Below, one piece after another: positions 36,709 through 45,485 of a DNA stretch of 64,000 bases (position 1 is its first letter; each line of letters starts with the position of its first letter). Below the pieces are notes generated by a model that searched no databases, was not told where the DNA came from, and saw only the letters and a list, made by a program, of their open reading frames with translations. This DNA comes from Candidatus Lernaella stagnicola. GTDB taxonomy: Bacteria > Lernaellota > Lernaellaia > Lernaellales > Lernaellaceae. The position numbers and the translations under genes are program-made. Location: assembly GCA_030765525.1 (NCBI GenBank), contig JAVCCK010000019.1, forward strand, positions 17,320-81,319, read 5' to 3'.

Positions 36709-36738
36709 TTGATGCGGGGGGCGAGTCTCTGCTACAGT
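36709..36738 (+). promoter_or_regulatory. Possible sigma-70 promoter for the P-loop kinase gene
   Basis: TTGATG (36709-36714), 18 bases, TACAGT (36733-36738). The ATG is at 36792, giving a leader of about 47 bases. Confidence 0.4.
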
Positions 36739-36791
36739 CGCCTGCCCGTTAGCGGCACACTCTCATACGTCATCGGTTTGGAGCGAGAGAA

Positions 36792-37298
36792 ATGATCGTC
36801 GTTTGTTACGGCTTGCCCGGCACGGGTAAAACGACCGTCGGTCGCGCCCTGGCCCGCCAACTGGACTGTCCTTCGCTGGGCACGGACGTGGTGCGGCGCC
36901 GCATCCTGCCCAATCCAACCTATACCTTCGAAGAGCGCGCGATGATTTACCGGGCGCTGTTTTACATCATCGAATTGGTGCACGAATACGGCATTGACGT
37001 GGTGATCGACAGTACTTTCACGCGCAATATGCTGCGCAAGCAAATCGTGGAACTGGCCGGCCGCATCGACACGCCGCTGTTTTTCGTGGAATGCCAATGC
37101 GACCGGGAGACGGCGATCTCGCGCATTCGCACACGCTTTAGTCCCGAGTCCGACGCCCGCGCGGAAACTTACGACCAACTCATGGAAAACTGGGATGCGA
37201 ATCCGTATCCCTTTCTGGCCATCGATACGTTGCAGCCGGTGGAGAAGAACATCGCGCTGATCAAGAAGCACATCACCAGCACATTGTCGAAACGATAA
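36792..37298 (+). CDS. Small P-loop kinase / ATPase
   Basis: 168-residue cytosolic nucleotide-binding protein. Walker A is GLPGTGKTT near residue 7-15, with an Arg-rich region (VVRRRILP) and DSTF, the pattern of AAA_33/shikimate-kinase-like and adenylyl-sulfate-kinase-like small-molecule kinases. It may phosphorylate a small hydroxyl compound or a tRNA-like substrate; no antitoxin partner is adjacent, so a zeta-toxin reading is not favoured. GGAG precedes the ATG. The alpha/beta-hydrolase gene starts 18 bp downstream and is probably co-transcribed. Confidence 0.78.
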   Translation: MIVVCYGLPGTGKTTVGRALARQLDCPSLGTDVVRRRILPNPTYTFEERAMIYRALFYIIELVHEYGIDVVIDSTFTRNMLRKQIVELAGRIDTPLFFVECQCDRETAISRIRTRFSPESDARAETYDQLMENWDANPYPFLAIDTLQPVEKNIALIKKHITSTLSKR

Positions 37299-37316
37299 TT
37301 CCTGTCGAGGAACAAC

Positions 37317-38255
37317 ATGCACTACCTCCCGCGCTCTTTGGTTCGTCTGCTCATTCTCACGGTGGCGATTTCTCTGGTTGGTTGTTTGGCCGACAGCAAG
37401 GTCGCCGACAAGGAATGGAACGCCTACGTCGGCCCGCACCGGCACGATCTTGCCTTGGACGGCTACAAGCTCCACTACATCGACATCGGACGCGGCGAGC
37501 CGGTCTTTTTGCTGCACGGCTTCGCCGCCAACACGTATTCGTGGAAACGAAATGCGCAACCGATTGTCGACGCGGGTTTCCGGGTGATCCTGGTCGACCT
37601 GCCGGGGCAAGGCTTTTCCGGTGTCCCGCCCAAAAATTACGCTGCAAGCGTGGAGAATATTGCCGGCGCGGTGCTGCAATTGGCGGATCACCTAAAACTC
37701 GATAAGTTCAACGTCGTGGGCGTTTCGATGGGCGGCGGGCTGACACTGTACCTGACTTGGAAACACCCCGACCGCATCAAGCGCTCCGTCGTCTTGGACC
37801 CGGCAAGTTTCGACCAGGAAGTCCCCCTCGTCCTGCGAATGCTCACCACGCCGGGTCTCGGCGCCGTCCTGGCCGAGGTAAACGGTCGCTGGACGGTGGA
37901 AAACTCGCTGAAAAAAATCACCGTGCAGCGCGATTTCCTGACCAAGACCTTCGTGGATGAATACACGCGGCCGCTTACCAAGCCCGGTTTCAACCAGTTC
38001 ATACGCCGGTTGATGAGCGATTTCTTCTCGCCCGAGTTCGCGCGCATGGTCGCCAACTACGACACGATCAAGCGCCCCATGCTGATCATTTGGGGCAAGC
38101 AGGACCCGTGGATCCCGCTGGAATTCGGCGAACGCCTGCACGCGCTGGTGCCCGATTCGGAATTGCTGGTGATCGACGACTGCGGTCACATGGTGCAGGC
38201 CGAACGGCCCGAGGTGGTCAACCCGGCCGTCATCGACTTCTTAAGCGGCAAGTGA
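37317..38255 (+). CDS. Alpha/beta-hydrolase lipoprotein
   Basis: 312-residue exported hydrolase; signal peptide ends SLVGC (Cys23). Motifs of the fold are HGFAAN (oxyanion region), the nucleophile elbow GVSMGG, a late Asp (WGKQDPW) and the catalytic His near the end (DCGHMVQAE). The set matches epoxide-hydrolase/meta-cleavage-type alpha/beta hydrolases. Substrate unknown. GAGGAA precedes the ATG. It is convergent with the gene at 38257, with stops one base apart. Confidence 0.85.
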   Translation: MHYLPRSLVRLLILTVAISLVGCLADSKVADKEWNAYVGPHRHDLALDGYKLHYIDIGRGEPVFLLHGFAANTYSWKRNAQPIVDAGFRVILVDLPGQGFSGVPPKNYAASVENIAGAVLQLADHLKLDKFNVVGVSMGGGLTLYLTWKHPDRIKRSVVLDPASFDQEVPLVLRMLTTPGLGAVLAEVNGRWTVENSLKKITVQRDFLTKTFVDEYTRPLTKPGFNQFIRRLMSDFFSPEFARMVANYDTIKRPMLIIWGKQDPWIPLEFGERLHALVPDSELLVIDDCGHMVQAERPEVVNPAVIDFLSGK

Positions 38256-38256
38256 T

Positions 38257-38871
38257 CTATTTCAATTTCCTGAAAATGCGATCGTTGTACGCGGCGTCGG
38301 CGGCCAATTCGGCGCCCCAGTCCCGGGCCACGCGCGGCGAGTCGCGGAAATCCTCGTAGAGTTGACGCGCCAGTTCGGTGCGGCTGATTCCCGTCGGCGC
38401 CACCCGAATATCGTATTCGGCCATGCTGAGGTCGAAATCGGTATTCAACACCGTCTCGGAATCGATCTCGTAAGCCTTGAGCGCCGCGTTGATGCGTTCG
38501 GGCGTCGTACGGAAGCGGCGTCCTAAATCGTGGATGTTTTGCGGGCGGTAGCCGTCGGCCGCCGTCAGCCCAAGATGATAGGCCGCGAAAAGCGCGAAGG
38601 GATCGATGCCGTCGATGAGTTTGTAGTCCCGCCGCGGCGGCACCACACCCTTGCGTTTGCCGGCCGCGCTCCCACGCGGTTTATCCGACAAGTTGGTGTC
38701 GGTCATCGCCTCGTGATCGATATAGGCCGACATGTCTTTCTTTCCGACCGGCGGTGCGGGCGGCGCTTTCTCGCCCACGGGCGGCGCGGTCAGATCTTTC
38801 GTCTCGACCGCCGGCGCGGGCGGCTCTTTCTTCTTGCGGCGTCGCACGACGCGGGATTTGCTGTCGGACAT
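38257..38871 (-). CDS. Hypothetical protein with Pro/Lys-rich N-terminus
   Basis: 204 residues, no signal or membrane helix. The first 85 residues are Lys/Pro/Ala-rich with an imperfect repeat (APPVGEKAPPAPPVGKK). The C-terminal 110 residues look folded and helical (from DYKLIDGIDPFALFAAYH to the end). I do not recognise it; the C-terminal helix pattern (RRFRTTPERINAALKAYEID) could be a DNA-binding helix-turn-helix, but this is a guess. A purine-rich GGGGGGG lies directly before the ATG. Confidence 0.7.
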   Translation of the reverse strand: MSDSKSRVVRRRKKKEPPAPAVETKDLTAPPVGEKAPPAPPVGKKDMSAYIDHEAMTDTNLSDKPRGSAAGKRKGVVPPRRDYKLIDGIDPFALFAAYHLGLTAADGYRPQNIHDLGRRFRTTPERINAALKAYEIDSETVLNTDFDLSMAEYDIRVAPTGISRTELARQLYEDFRDSPRVARDWGAELAADAAYNDRIFRKLK

Positions 38872-38936
38872 GATTCCCCCCCCGGTTTTCGGCGCTCACG
38901 ACTGTAAGCTAGCACGCGCCGTATCGCAAGAAAACA

Positions 38937-38964
38937 TTGACCGCCGCCGGTTCGAGCTTACAAT
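38937..38964 (+). promoter_or_regulatory. Sigma-70 promoter of the YtcJ-like amidohydrolase gene
   Basis: TTGACC (38937-38942), 16-base spacer, TACAAT (38959-38964). Both match five of six consensus bases. Start of transcription near 38971, 27 bases before the ATG. Confidence 0.6.
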
Positions 38965-38997
38965 GATGGTTTCATCGCGGCGCAGCCGGGAGAAAGC

Positions 38998-40596
38998 ATG
39001 AATCACCTCTTGTACAACGCCGATGTCTACAACGTGGACGAACATCAGCCCCACGCGGTCGCGGTCGCCATCGCCGATGAAACCATCATCGCCGTGGGGT
39101 CCGAAAGCGAATGCCGCCGGGCGCTCGGTCGCGTTGACGAGACGCACGATTTGCGGGGCGCGGCGTTGCTGCCCGGTTTTATCGACACGCATATGCACCC
39201 CACGGTGCTGATCTATTACGACATGAACCTTAACCTGCGCGGCGCGGGCACGATGGCCGAGGTGCAGGACAAGCTGCGCGTCATCGCGGCCGAAAAGGGA
39301 CCGGACGAGTGGATCGTCGGCCTCGACTTCGACGAAGCGAACCTGGACGAACCCCGCCTGCCGACCCGCCACGATCTCGATGTCGCCTGCCCCGACCGGC
39401 CGGTGCTGCTGATCAAGCATGACGGACACACCGTGATCGCCAACACCGAGGCCATCAGCCGCTGCGGCGTCACCGCCGAGACCCCCGACCCACCGGGAGG
39501 GCGGATCGACCGCGAGCCGTCGGGCTTTCCCGCGGGACCCTTCCGGGAAAATGCCGCCACGATAGCTAAGGCCGGCGCGCCCCTTCCGGCGGTCGAATCG
39601 CTGGTCGAGGGGGCGCGGCACACCTTCGGTCGCTTGGCGGCGGCGGGCATCACGTCGATCGGCGCGGTGCTGCAAACCGACGATTACGGCCCGGCCGGGG
39701 AAGCCGGGGCGATGGACGTGATGGGCCTTTCCATGCTGCTTGGCGAGGCGGCGCCGCTAAACGTTTACGGCCTGCTTTTTGCCGATTCGCTCGCGAAGAT
39801 CGAAGTCGCGCGGCAGTCGCCGTTGCACCGGGAAGAGCGCGGCGGGCACTACCTCGGCGCACTCAAGATCATCGTGGACGGCACCCTCGGTTCGCGCACG
39901 GCGTACATGACCGAGCCCTTCGCCGACGCGCCCGAGCGAAGCGGCTTTCTGCTGTGCGACGAAGAGGAAATCGTCGGCCGCATGCGTTTGGCCCACGTCG
40001 GCGGCCTGCAAATCGCGGCGCACGCCATCGGCGACCGCGCGGTGGCGCTATGTTTGGACGTCATCGAGAAACTGCAGCGCGAACATCCGCGACCTGACGC
40101 GCGTCACCGCATCGAGCACGCCTCGCTGCTGAATCCGGAATTGATCGCCCGAATGGCGCGGCTGGGCGTCTTGGTTTCAACTCAGCCGATGTTCATTCAT
40201 TCGGAAAAGCACTGGCTGGAAAAATGCCTCGGACCCGAACGCGCCCGATGGGTCTATCCGCTGCGGGCCTTGGTCGACGCGGGCGTGCGCGTGGCCGGCG
40301 CTTCGGATGCCCCGGTGGAATCCATCGACGTGCTGGGCGCCCTGTCTTGCTGCGTGACCCGGGAAGGTTTTCAAACGCAACAAGGCCTGACGGCCGCCGA
40401 AGCGATTCGCATGTACACGATCGACGCGGCGTATCTGCAGGGCGAGGAGCGAGTCAAGGGAAGCATCACGCCGGGCAAGCGCGCCGACCTGGTCGTGCTG
40501 GACCAAAATCCGACCGCCGTTCCTCCCGAGCACATTGCCGACCTGCGGGTGCTGCGAACGATGTGCGGCGGCCGATTCACTTTTACGGCGACGTAG
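38998..40596 (+). CDS. Amidohydrolase, YtcJ-like family
   Basis: 532-residue cytosolic metal-dependent hydrolase of the amidohydrolase 3 class. The metal motif is HMH (FIDTHMHP), and HAIGDRA, RIEHAS and the late Asp in GASDAPVES follow in order. Members act on formamides, N-acyl amides or cyclic amides; this one's substrate is unknown. GGGAGAAAGC precedes the ATG and a sigma-70 promoter lies just upstream. The LysE-type exporter starts 10 bp after the stop, so hydrolysis and export of a small amine or amino acid may go together. Confidence 0.85.
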   Translation: MNHLLYNADVYNVDEHQPHAVAVAIADETIIAVGSESECRRALGRVDETHDLRGAALLPGFIDTHMHPTVLIYYDMNLNLRGAGTMAEVQDKLRVIAAEKGPDEWIVGLDFDEANLDEPRLPTRHDLDVACPDRPVLLIKHDGHTVIANTEAISRCGVTAETPDPPGGRIDREPSGFPAGPFRENAATIAKAGAPLPAVESLVEGARHTFGRLAAAGITSIGAVLQTDDYGPAGEAGAMDVMGLSMLLGEAAPLNVYGLLFADSLAKIEVARQSPLHREERGGHYLGALKIIVDGTLGSRTAYMTEPFADAPERSGFLLCDEEEIVGRMRLAHVGGLQIAAHAIGDRAVALCLDVIEKLQREHPRPDARHRIEHASLLNPELIARMARLGVLVSTQPMFIHSEKHWLEKCLGPERARWVYPLRALVDAGVRVAGASDAPVESIDVLGALSCCVTREGFQTQQGLTAAEAIRMYTIDAAYLQGEERVKGSITPGKRADLVVLDQNPTAVPPEHIADLRVLRTMCGGRFTFTAT

Positions 40597-40606
40597 CGAG
40601 AACGTC

Positions 40607-41257
40607 ATGGAACTGGTGCTCAAGCTGGCGGGCTTATTTTTCACTTCCTTCGTGATCGGATTTTCCGGCGCGATCATGCCGGGTCCACTACTTACGGTGA
40701 CCCTCGCCGAAACCCCCCGTCGCGGTGCATGGACCGGGCCGTTGATGGTGTTGGGGCACGCCATGTTGGAAGGCGGCTTGGTCGCCGCGATAGCGCTTGG
40801 TTTGGCGTCGTTTCTGCAAAACGAGCTCGTCATCGGCCTGATTGCCCTGGCCGGCGGCGGGATGTTGTTTTGGATGGGCCAGGCGATGCTGCGTTCGGCG
40901 CCGCACCTTTCGCTCGAGCCGGAATCGGCGGTACCGGAGAAGCGCCTGCATCCGATCGTATCAGGAATTTTAGCTTCGATTTCAAACCCTTACTGGACCC
41001 TCTGGTGGGCGACGATCGGCTTTTCTTACATCGTCATTGGGTTGGAATTCGGCGTGATTGGGGTCGTGGTCTTTTTCTTGGGCCATATTTTGGCCGATTT
41101 GGTGTGGTATTCGCTTATCAGCGTCGGACTAACAAAGGGAAAGCGCTTGATGGGCGATCGCTTCTATCGAGGATTGCTGGCTTTTTGCGGCGTGGCGTTG
41201 ATCGGATTTGGGCTCTGGTTTGTCGTGACCGGCGTTCGTTACGTGAATTTCTTCTGA
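40607..41257 (+). CDS. LysE/RhtB-family amino-acid exporter
   Basis: 216-residue inner-membrane protein with six hydrophobic segments. The N-terminal motif SFVIGFSGAIMPGPLLTVTL is typical of LysE/RhtB exporters, which expel amino acids or related compounds. Start at ATG 40607, ten bases after the upstream stop; a longer frame would overlap that gene. It probably works with the preceding amidohydrolase. Substrate not known. Confidence 0.85.
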   Translation: MELVLKLAGLFFTSFVIGFSGAIMPGPLLTVTLAETPRRGAWTGPLMVLGHAMLEGGLVAAIALGLASFLQNELVIGLIALAGGGMLFWMGQAMLRSAPHLSLEPESAVPEKRLHPIVSGILASISNPYWTLWWATIGFSYIVIGLEFGVIGVVVFFLGHILADLVWYSLISVGLTKGKRLMGDRFYRGLLAFCGVALIGFGLWFVVTGVRYVNFF

Positions 41258-41409
41258 CCCATAACCTCTTCTTGTTGAATTGTCCCAATAAGAACTATTA
41301 CGAATAGGCCTTGTGGATTGGAACGGAAAGACTTATTGTTTACACGAACTGAATGGTCATTCATTCGCGTAGTCGGGTCAAACAACGTGAGGAAAGGGAA
41401 CCAGATCAT

Positions 41410-42651
41410 ATGACACGGCTACGCCAACATATCTTTGTATTTATCACCGCAGTTGTAGCTTTATTGTTTGTCTTCGGTTGCGGCGGTTCGCTTTCCGACC
41501 GCGACGAAGGCGGCAACGATGACGCGTCGATCTCCCCGGTCGACGCCGCGGGCCCCGCTGACGACGATGATCAGCCCGGCGACGATGACGACCAACCCGG
41601 CGACCAAAGCAACGAAAACATCGACAACGACCACGGCGACGGTATCTATACGCTGCCGATGGGCGATAACCCGGCAATGGAATACGGTCCTTACGAAGTC
41701 GAAGTGCGGGTTATCGACCTGCCGAACGAGAAAACGGGCGGCCGCAGCGGGCAAACCGCGTATTTCTATATTCCGAAAGGCGGCGCGCACAACAGCGCCC
41801 CCTTCCCGACGATCGTTTGGGGTCACGGTATGCTCACGGCCTACCATCCCGAAGGCCAACAAGAGATTTTCTACCGCCAGGCGAGCAAGGGCTACCTGGT
41901 GATCTACCCGAACATGGAAGTGCCGATCAATTTCTCCGAGCACAACATCCTCAATAACGTCATGACGTACTTGCAAGCGGCGCGCGAAGCCGTACGCCTC
42001 GGCGCGGCGGACCCCGAACACATCGTTTTCGGCGGTTACAGCATGGGCGGGCGTGTGGCGGCGTTGGCCACGGCGTTGACCACGAGCCTGGATCCGCTGA
42101 ATCTATGGCCGGATCCCGAAGCGTGTATTTACGAAGCCATGCGCGACGTGAGCAACGCCGGCGGTTGGTGGGTGGAGATGGGCATTCCCGGACCGCAGCC
42201 CAGCGACTGGGCGTCGCTCATTGACTCCTCGATTCCGCAAACGGTAATCGTCGCCGAAGAGGACGCGGTCAACCCGAATTACGACCCGGTGAGCGGCGAG
42301 CCGATCAACGGCGTGTATTTCTTCCGGCAACTGCAAAGCGATTTCGCACAGTTGATCACGTTGAAAAGCGGCACCACGCGGCGCGACGAAGCGGCTCACG
42401 ACGCCTTCCACGCCATGGATTCCAATTCACTGGATGCCTTGGATCTCTGGGGACACATGAAGATCGTGGCGGGCGTCGCTTCGTTCCACTTCGCCTCCGG
42501 CAGCCGCCACTGGGCTTACGGTTTCATGCGCGGCGTTGGTGGCTTGGATCACAACAACGTGCCGATCATTCACGAAGTGTATGAGATGCACTACGGGGTG
42601 GTCGAGGCCGAGGCCGAACCTGCGCCGGAGACCAGCGAACTGTCGAACTAA
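41410..42651 (+). CDS. Asp-tethered alpha/beta-hydrolase lipoprotein (PET-hydrolase/chlorophyllase-like)
   Basis: 413-residue lipoprotein: signal peptide ending VFGC (Cys24), acidic linker about 33-75 with DDDDQPG repeats, then the hydrolase. Oxyanion region WGHGML, nucleophile elbow GGYSMGGR, and a late His (HDAFHAMD). It most resembles predicted dienelactone hydrolases and polyester-cleaving cutinase-like enzymes. The start at 41410 is preferred because the 19 extra upstream residues are basic and precede a proper signal peptide. It is convergent with the next gene, overlapping by the stop codons (42648-42651). Confidence 0.82.
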   Translation: MTRLRQHIFVFITAVVALLFVFGCGGSLSDRDEGGNDDASISPVDAAGPADDDDQPGDDDDQPGDQSNENIDNDHGDGIYTLPMGDNPAMEYGPYEVEVRVIDLPNEKTGGRSGQTAYFYIPKGGAHNSAPFPTIVWGHGMLTAYHPEGQQEIFYRQASKGYLVIYPNMEVPINFSEHNILNNVMTYLQAAREAVRLGAADPEHIVFGGYSMGGRVAALATALTTSLDPLNLWPDPEACIYEAMRDVSNAGGWWVEMGIPGPQPSDWASLIDSSIPQTVIVAEEDAVNPNYDPVSGEPINGVYFFRQLQSDFAQLITLKSGTTRRDEAAHDAFHAMDSNSLDALDLWGHMKIVAGVASFHFASGSRHWAYGFMRGVGGLDHNNVPIIHEVYEMHYGVVEAEAEPAPETSELSN

Positions 42652-44687
42652 TCCCTGTTGAGCGGATTGATCACCGTCGCCCGCCCTTTCTGGTAGGCGG
42701 TTCGGAAGAATGCACCCATTTGCCGGTGCCCTTCGGTGAAGAAATCCGCTTCCGGCGTGCGCATGAACACGTGGTTGTCCGTGTCGTATTGGAAGGTCGC
42801 CGGCCCTTCGAAGGGTGTATCGGCGACCATGATGTCATCGATGCGCCACACGTAGGGTCGCATCAGCGTCGTACCGACCGATCGGGCCAGTTCCGCCTCC
42901 CCCAGTGCGCCGGTGATATTGTCGGCGGCGGGCATCATGTGCAGCAAATTGATATCGCTCTGCCGTTCGAAGAATGGATCATCCAGCACATGCGCCGAGT
43001 AGGCGAAAGGATCTCCCGCTTCCCCCACGGCTAATTGGAGTTGGTAGAACAGCGCGACTTCGCTTTCATACTCGAATTGGAATGTATATTCGAAGAAATC
43101 CAACAAGGCGCTGATCACCCCGACCATGAAGCCGTCCATGTTGCCGTCGAGTACTGAGCTACGCCAATTCGCGGCGGCCGACATCAGACAGTAAGTATCG
43201 ATGTCGGGCTCGACAGCCGCGAGGATCGTACCGTGCGCCGCGCCCATCGAAATACCGGCGAACATGATCGTCTCGACGTCTAGATCCGGCCGCTGGTCGC
43301 CGTCGCTGACCGAGGGGGCCAGGTCAAGCCGGTCGAACTGCTGCACGACGTGCTTCAGCCACATCATGTCGGCCACTCCCTGGCGGTAGTTGTCGCGCAT
43401 ACGTTGGGGCGAAAGCACAGGTGTGAAGGCCAGGAAACGCCCGACGAGACCTAAGAATTCGGGTAGGACACTCAGCACCGGCCCGCGGTCGCCGTGGAAG
43501 GTCCAATCGATCGCCACGGTGGCGAAACCATTTCGCGCCAGCGTTTCGTAAATCGGCGTGCTGCGGATGCGGTCGCCCAACAGGCCGTGTCCGAAGAGCA
43601 CAACCGGAAACGGAGCGCTGAATTCTTCGGTTTCTTTGGGCAGCGTCAGGCGCAGCGTGACCTTTTCCCAATCGGCAGGCATCGGGTTGCCGTTTTCATC
43701 GGTGCGGAAGGTGCCGGTGTGTCGCCAATTGACGGTTTGATACGTCGTTTCCCACACCGAGTCGACGCCGGGGGTGTCTTTCGTGTCCACACGTCGCCAG
43801 CCGCTGATTTTCGGCGGTTCAACGGCCGCCCATTCATTTTGCTGATGGCGAATACTCGTCAGGTCGTGGGAGACCCATTGCGTCCGGAACACCGTGGCGC
43901 TGGCCAATTGGCTACGGCTCAGGCCGTATTGATCGTAGAATTCCTGGAAATAAGGCGCCAGATTGCGGCGATACGGTTCGAGAATGTCATATTCTTCGTG
44001 GCTGGGGTCGGGTATCGGCGACATAATGTACTGCAAGTGGTCGGGGACCGTATATTCATCGCAAAATTCGGTGCAAAGGGTGTTCTGCACGATGCACATA
44101 TAGGTCGTGTTCTCGGCAAACGGCAGGTACGGCACGGCCTGGATCACCTGCACGTCGGACAGGTAAGTAACCTTAAGCGGCCACAACTTGCCGTGTTGGG
44201 GGTGGTTTTCGTCTTCCAGGACAGCGCAGAGTACCGCATCATCGCGGTTGGGAATCTCGGTACCGCGCAAGTAGGCCGGGTTCGGCGGCGTCTGGGCATG
44301 GAACCACACGGGGGCCGTAACTCCGAAACCGTCCATTTTAAGCATATCGGTCAGGAAAAGGCCCGCAGCCTCGAACACCGGGTCGAGAAAAGTCGTGATT
44401 TGTCCAGTAGTATTAAGCCGGTACCCCGACGGGGCCGAATTCGATTCACGCATAAAGATGATCGACGGGAAAGGCACGTTGCGCGAGCCGGGCGTGAGGT
44501 CGAAGGACAGATAATACTCGCCATCGCCCGCCTCGGTGTCGTCGTCACCCACGCCCGCGGCGTCGTCGTCGCCCGCCTCGGCCGCGTTGTCGTGATCGCC
44601 GTGGGATTCTTCGCCGCACGCGGCGGCCAGCAACAGCAATACCAACGCGAAAAGAAAAACGGTTTTGGAGGGTGCCAAACGCTTCAT
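42648..44687 (-). CDS. Large alpha/beta-hydrolase lipoprotein, virulence-factor-lipase-like N-terminus
   Basis: 679-residue lipoprotein: signal peptide ending AAAC (Cys24), Asp/Glu-rich linker about 25-55, then an N-terminal domain (PSIIFMRESNS... region) like those of bacterial virulence-factor lipases. The hydrolase domain carries LFGHGLLG and the nucleophile elbow AGISMGAAHG with a catalytic Ser. A helical insertion and a late His-rich part follow. Probably an outer-envelope lipase or esterase. ATG at 44687 follows a GGAG-like site; 47 in-frame residues upstream are not signal-like and lie in the non-coding gap. Confidence 0.8.
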   Translation of the reverse strand: MKRLAPSKTVFLFALVLLLLAAACGEESHGDHDNAAEAGDDDAAGVGDDDTEAGDGEYYLSFDLTPGSRNVPFPSIIFMRESNSAPSGYRLNTTGQITTFLDPVFEAAGLFLTDMLKMDGFGVTAPVWFHAQTPPNPAYLRGTEIPNRDDAVLCAVLEDENHPQHGKLWPLKVTYLSDVQVIQAVPYLPFAENTTYMCIVQNTLCTEFCDEYTVPDHLQYIMSPIPDPSHEEYDILEPYRRNLAPYFQEFYDQYGLSRSQLASATVFRTQWVSHDLTSIRHQQNEWAAVEPPKISGWRRVDTKDTPGVDSVWETTYQTVNWRHTGTFRTDENGNPMPADWEKVTLRLTLPKETEEFSAPFPVVLFGHGLLGDRIRSTPIYETLARNGFATVAIDWTFHGDRGPVLSVLPEFLGLVGRFLAFTPVLSPQRMRDNYRQGVADMMWLKHVVQQFDRLDLAPSVSDGDQRPDLDVETIMFAGISMGAAHGTILAAVEPDIDTYCLMSAAANWRSSVLDGNMDGFMVGVISALLDFFEYTFQFEYESEVALFYQLQLAVGEAGDPFAYSAHVLDDPFFERQSDINLLHMMPAADNITGALGEAELARSVGTTLMRPYVWRIDDIMVADTPFEGPATFQYDTDNHVFMRTPEADFFTEGHRQMGAFFRTAYQKGRATVINPLNRD

Positions 44688-44883
44688 TTGTCCAATCCGA
44701 CTCACCAAAGTTCGAATACCGAGAATTCGCTCTACAACCGATGCATATTTTACACCAATTCGGCAGGCGCTTTCAACACGTGAGCTACGCCCGGACGAAC
44801 TACCCCACGGACGGCGACAGCGCCACATAACATGTTGAATTAACAGTTTATCCGTCGATCACACGGCCGTGCAAATAAGCGCG

Positions 44884-45085
44884 GCATCGGCGATGCCCGT
44901 CGCTATCCTTATACCAAAAAACCACTGCTTGGTAACGAAAATCTGCCATTCTCCATGCAAAAAGTAGCCATCGGGTTCATCAGAGCGCCGAAAAGTCACC
45001 AAAGCGAAGAAAATGAGCCAAACTACTTTTGTTTATCGGCGGCCGTAAGTTCTTCGCCCAGGGCTCGACTATCGTATTGTAGTCG
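44884..45085. promoter_or_regulatory. Leader region with three inverted repeats before the small secreted protein
   Basis: In the 444-bp gap 44688-45131 I see three short perfect inverted repeats: GCATCG-G-CGATGC (44884-44896), TACCAA-N11-TTGGTA (44912-44934) and CGACTA-N8-TAGTCG (45066-45085). Their meaning is unknown. No clean -35/-10 pair stood out, and no gene is visible. Confidence 0.4.
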
Positions 45086-45131
45086 CAAGAAATGGTTCGT
45101 CGCTAAAAACCAGAAAATAAAGGAAAGAACA

Positions 45132-45410
45132 ATGAAAAAGAAAACAATCCTTCTGGCCGCCGTGTTCGTGTTGGCTTTCGCTTTCACCGCTTTCGCCGGA
45201 TTTTACCCCTCTGACCCCTTCTACGAAGCCGAAGGCGACCAGAATTACGTCTCCGATGAGGCCAACACCAGCGCCAACATCGTTGAATTCATGAACAAAG
45301 CTCCGCGGGCTTTCCAGGAAACACCGGCTGCCGACGCCGATGCGATCTTGAACGCTGCCATCGAAGCGGGTCCGAACCGGACCTACACGGGCTTCCCGAA
45401 CGACGCCTAA
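45132..45410 (+). CDS. Small secreted protein, unknown function
   Basis: 92 residues: classical signal peptide (1-22, cut after AFA), then about 70 mature residues starting GFYPSDPFYEA, acidic, no cysteine. I do not recognise it. The ATG follows AAGGAAAG at good spacing, and a strong terminator follows, so it is a stand-alone gene. A longer frame back to 44955 is not used since it lacks a signal and a ribosome site. Size and regulation fit a small abundant periplasmic or surface protein. Confidence 0.72.
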   Translation: MKKKTILLAAVFVLAFAFTAFAGFYPSDPFYEAEGDQNYVSDEANTSANIVEFMNKAPRAFQETPAADADAILNAAIEAGPNRTYTGFPNDA

Positions 45411-45453
45411 AGAAATAAACACGAAGCGCCCGGCTTCATGACTAAACGCGGGC

Positions 45454-45485
45454 GGCGGTTTCAAACGAAACCGTCGTCTTTTTTT
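45454..45485 (+). terminator. Rho-independent terminator of the small secreted protein gene
   Basis: Arms 45454-45462 and 45467-45475 (one G-U pair) with a 4-base loop, then a seven-T run at 45479-45485. It overlaps the 3' end of the converging receiver-protein gene. Confidence 0.8.

Noticed and set aside
36792-37298. Zeta-type toxin
   Set aside because: No antitoxin partner is next to it; the neighbour is a lipoprotein hydrolase, so a metabolic kinase reading is safer.
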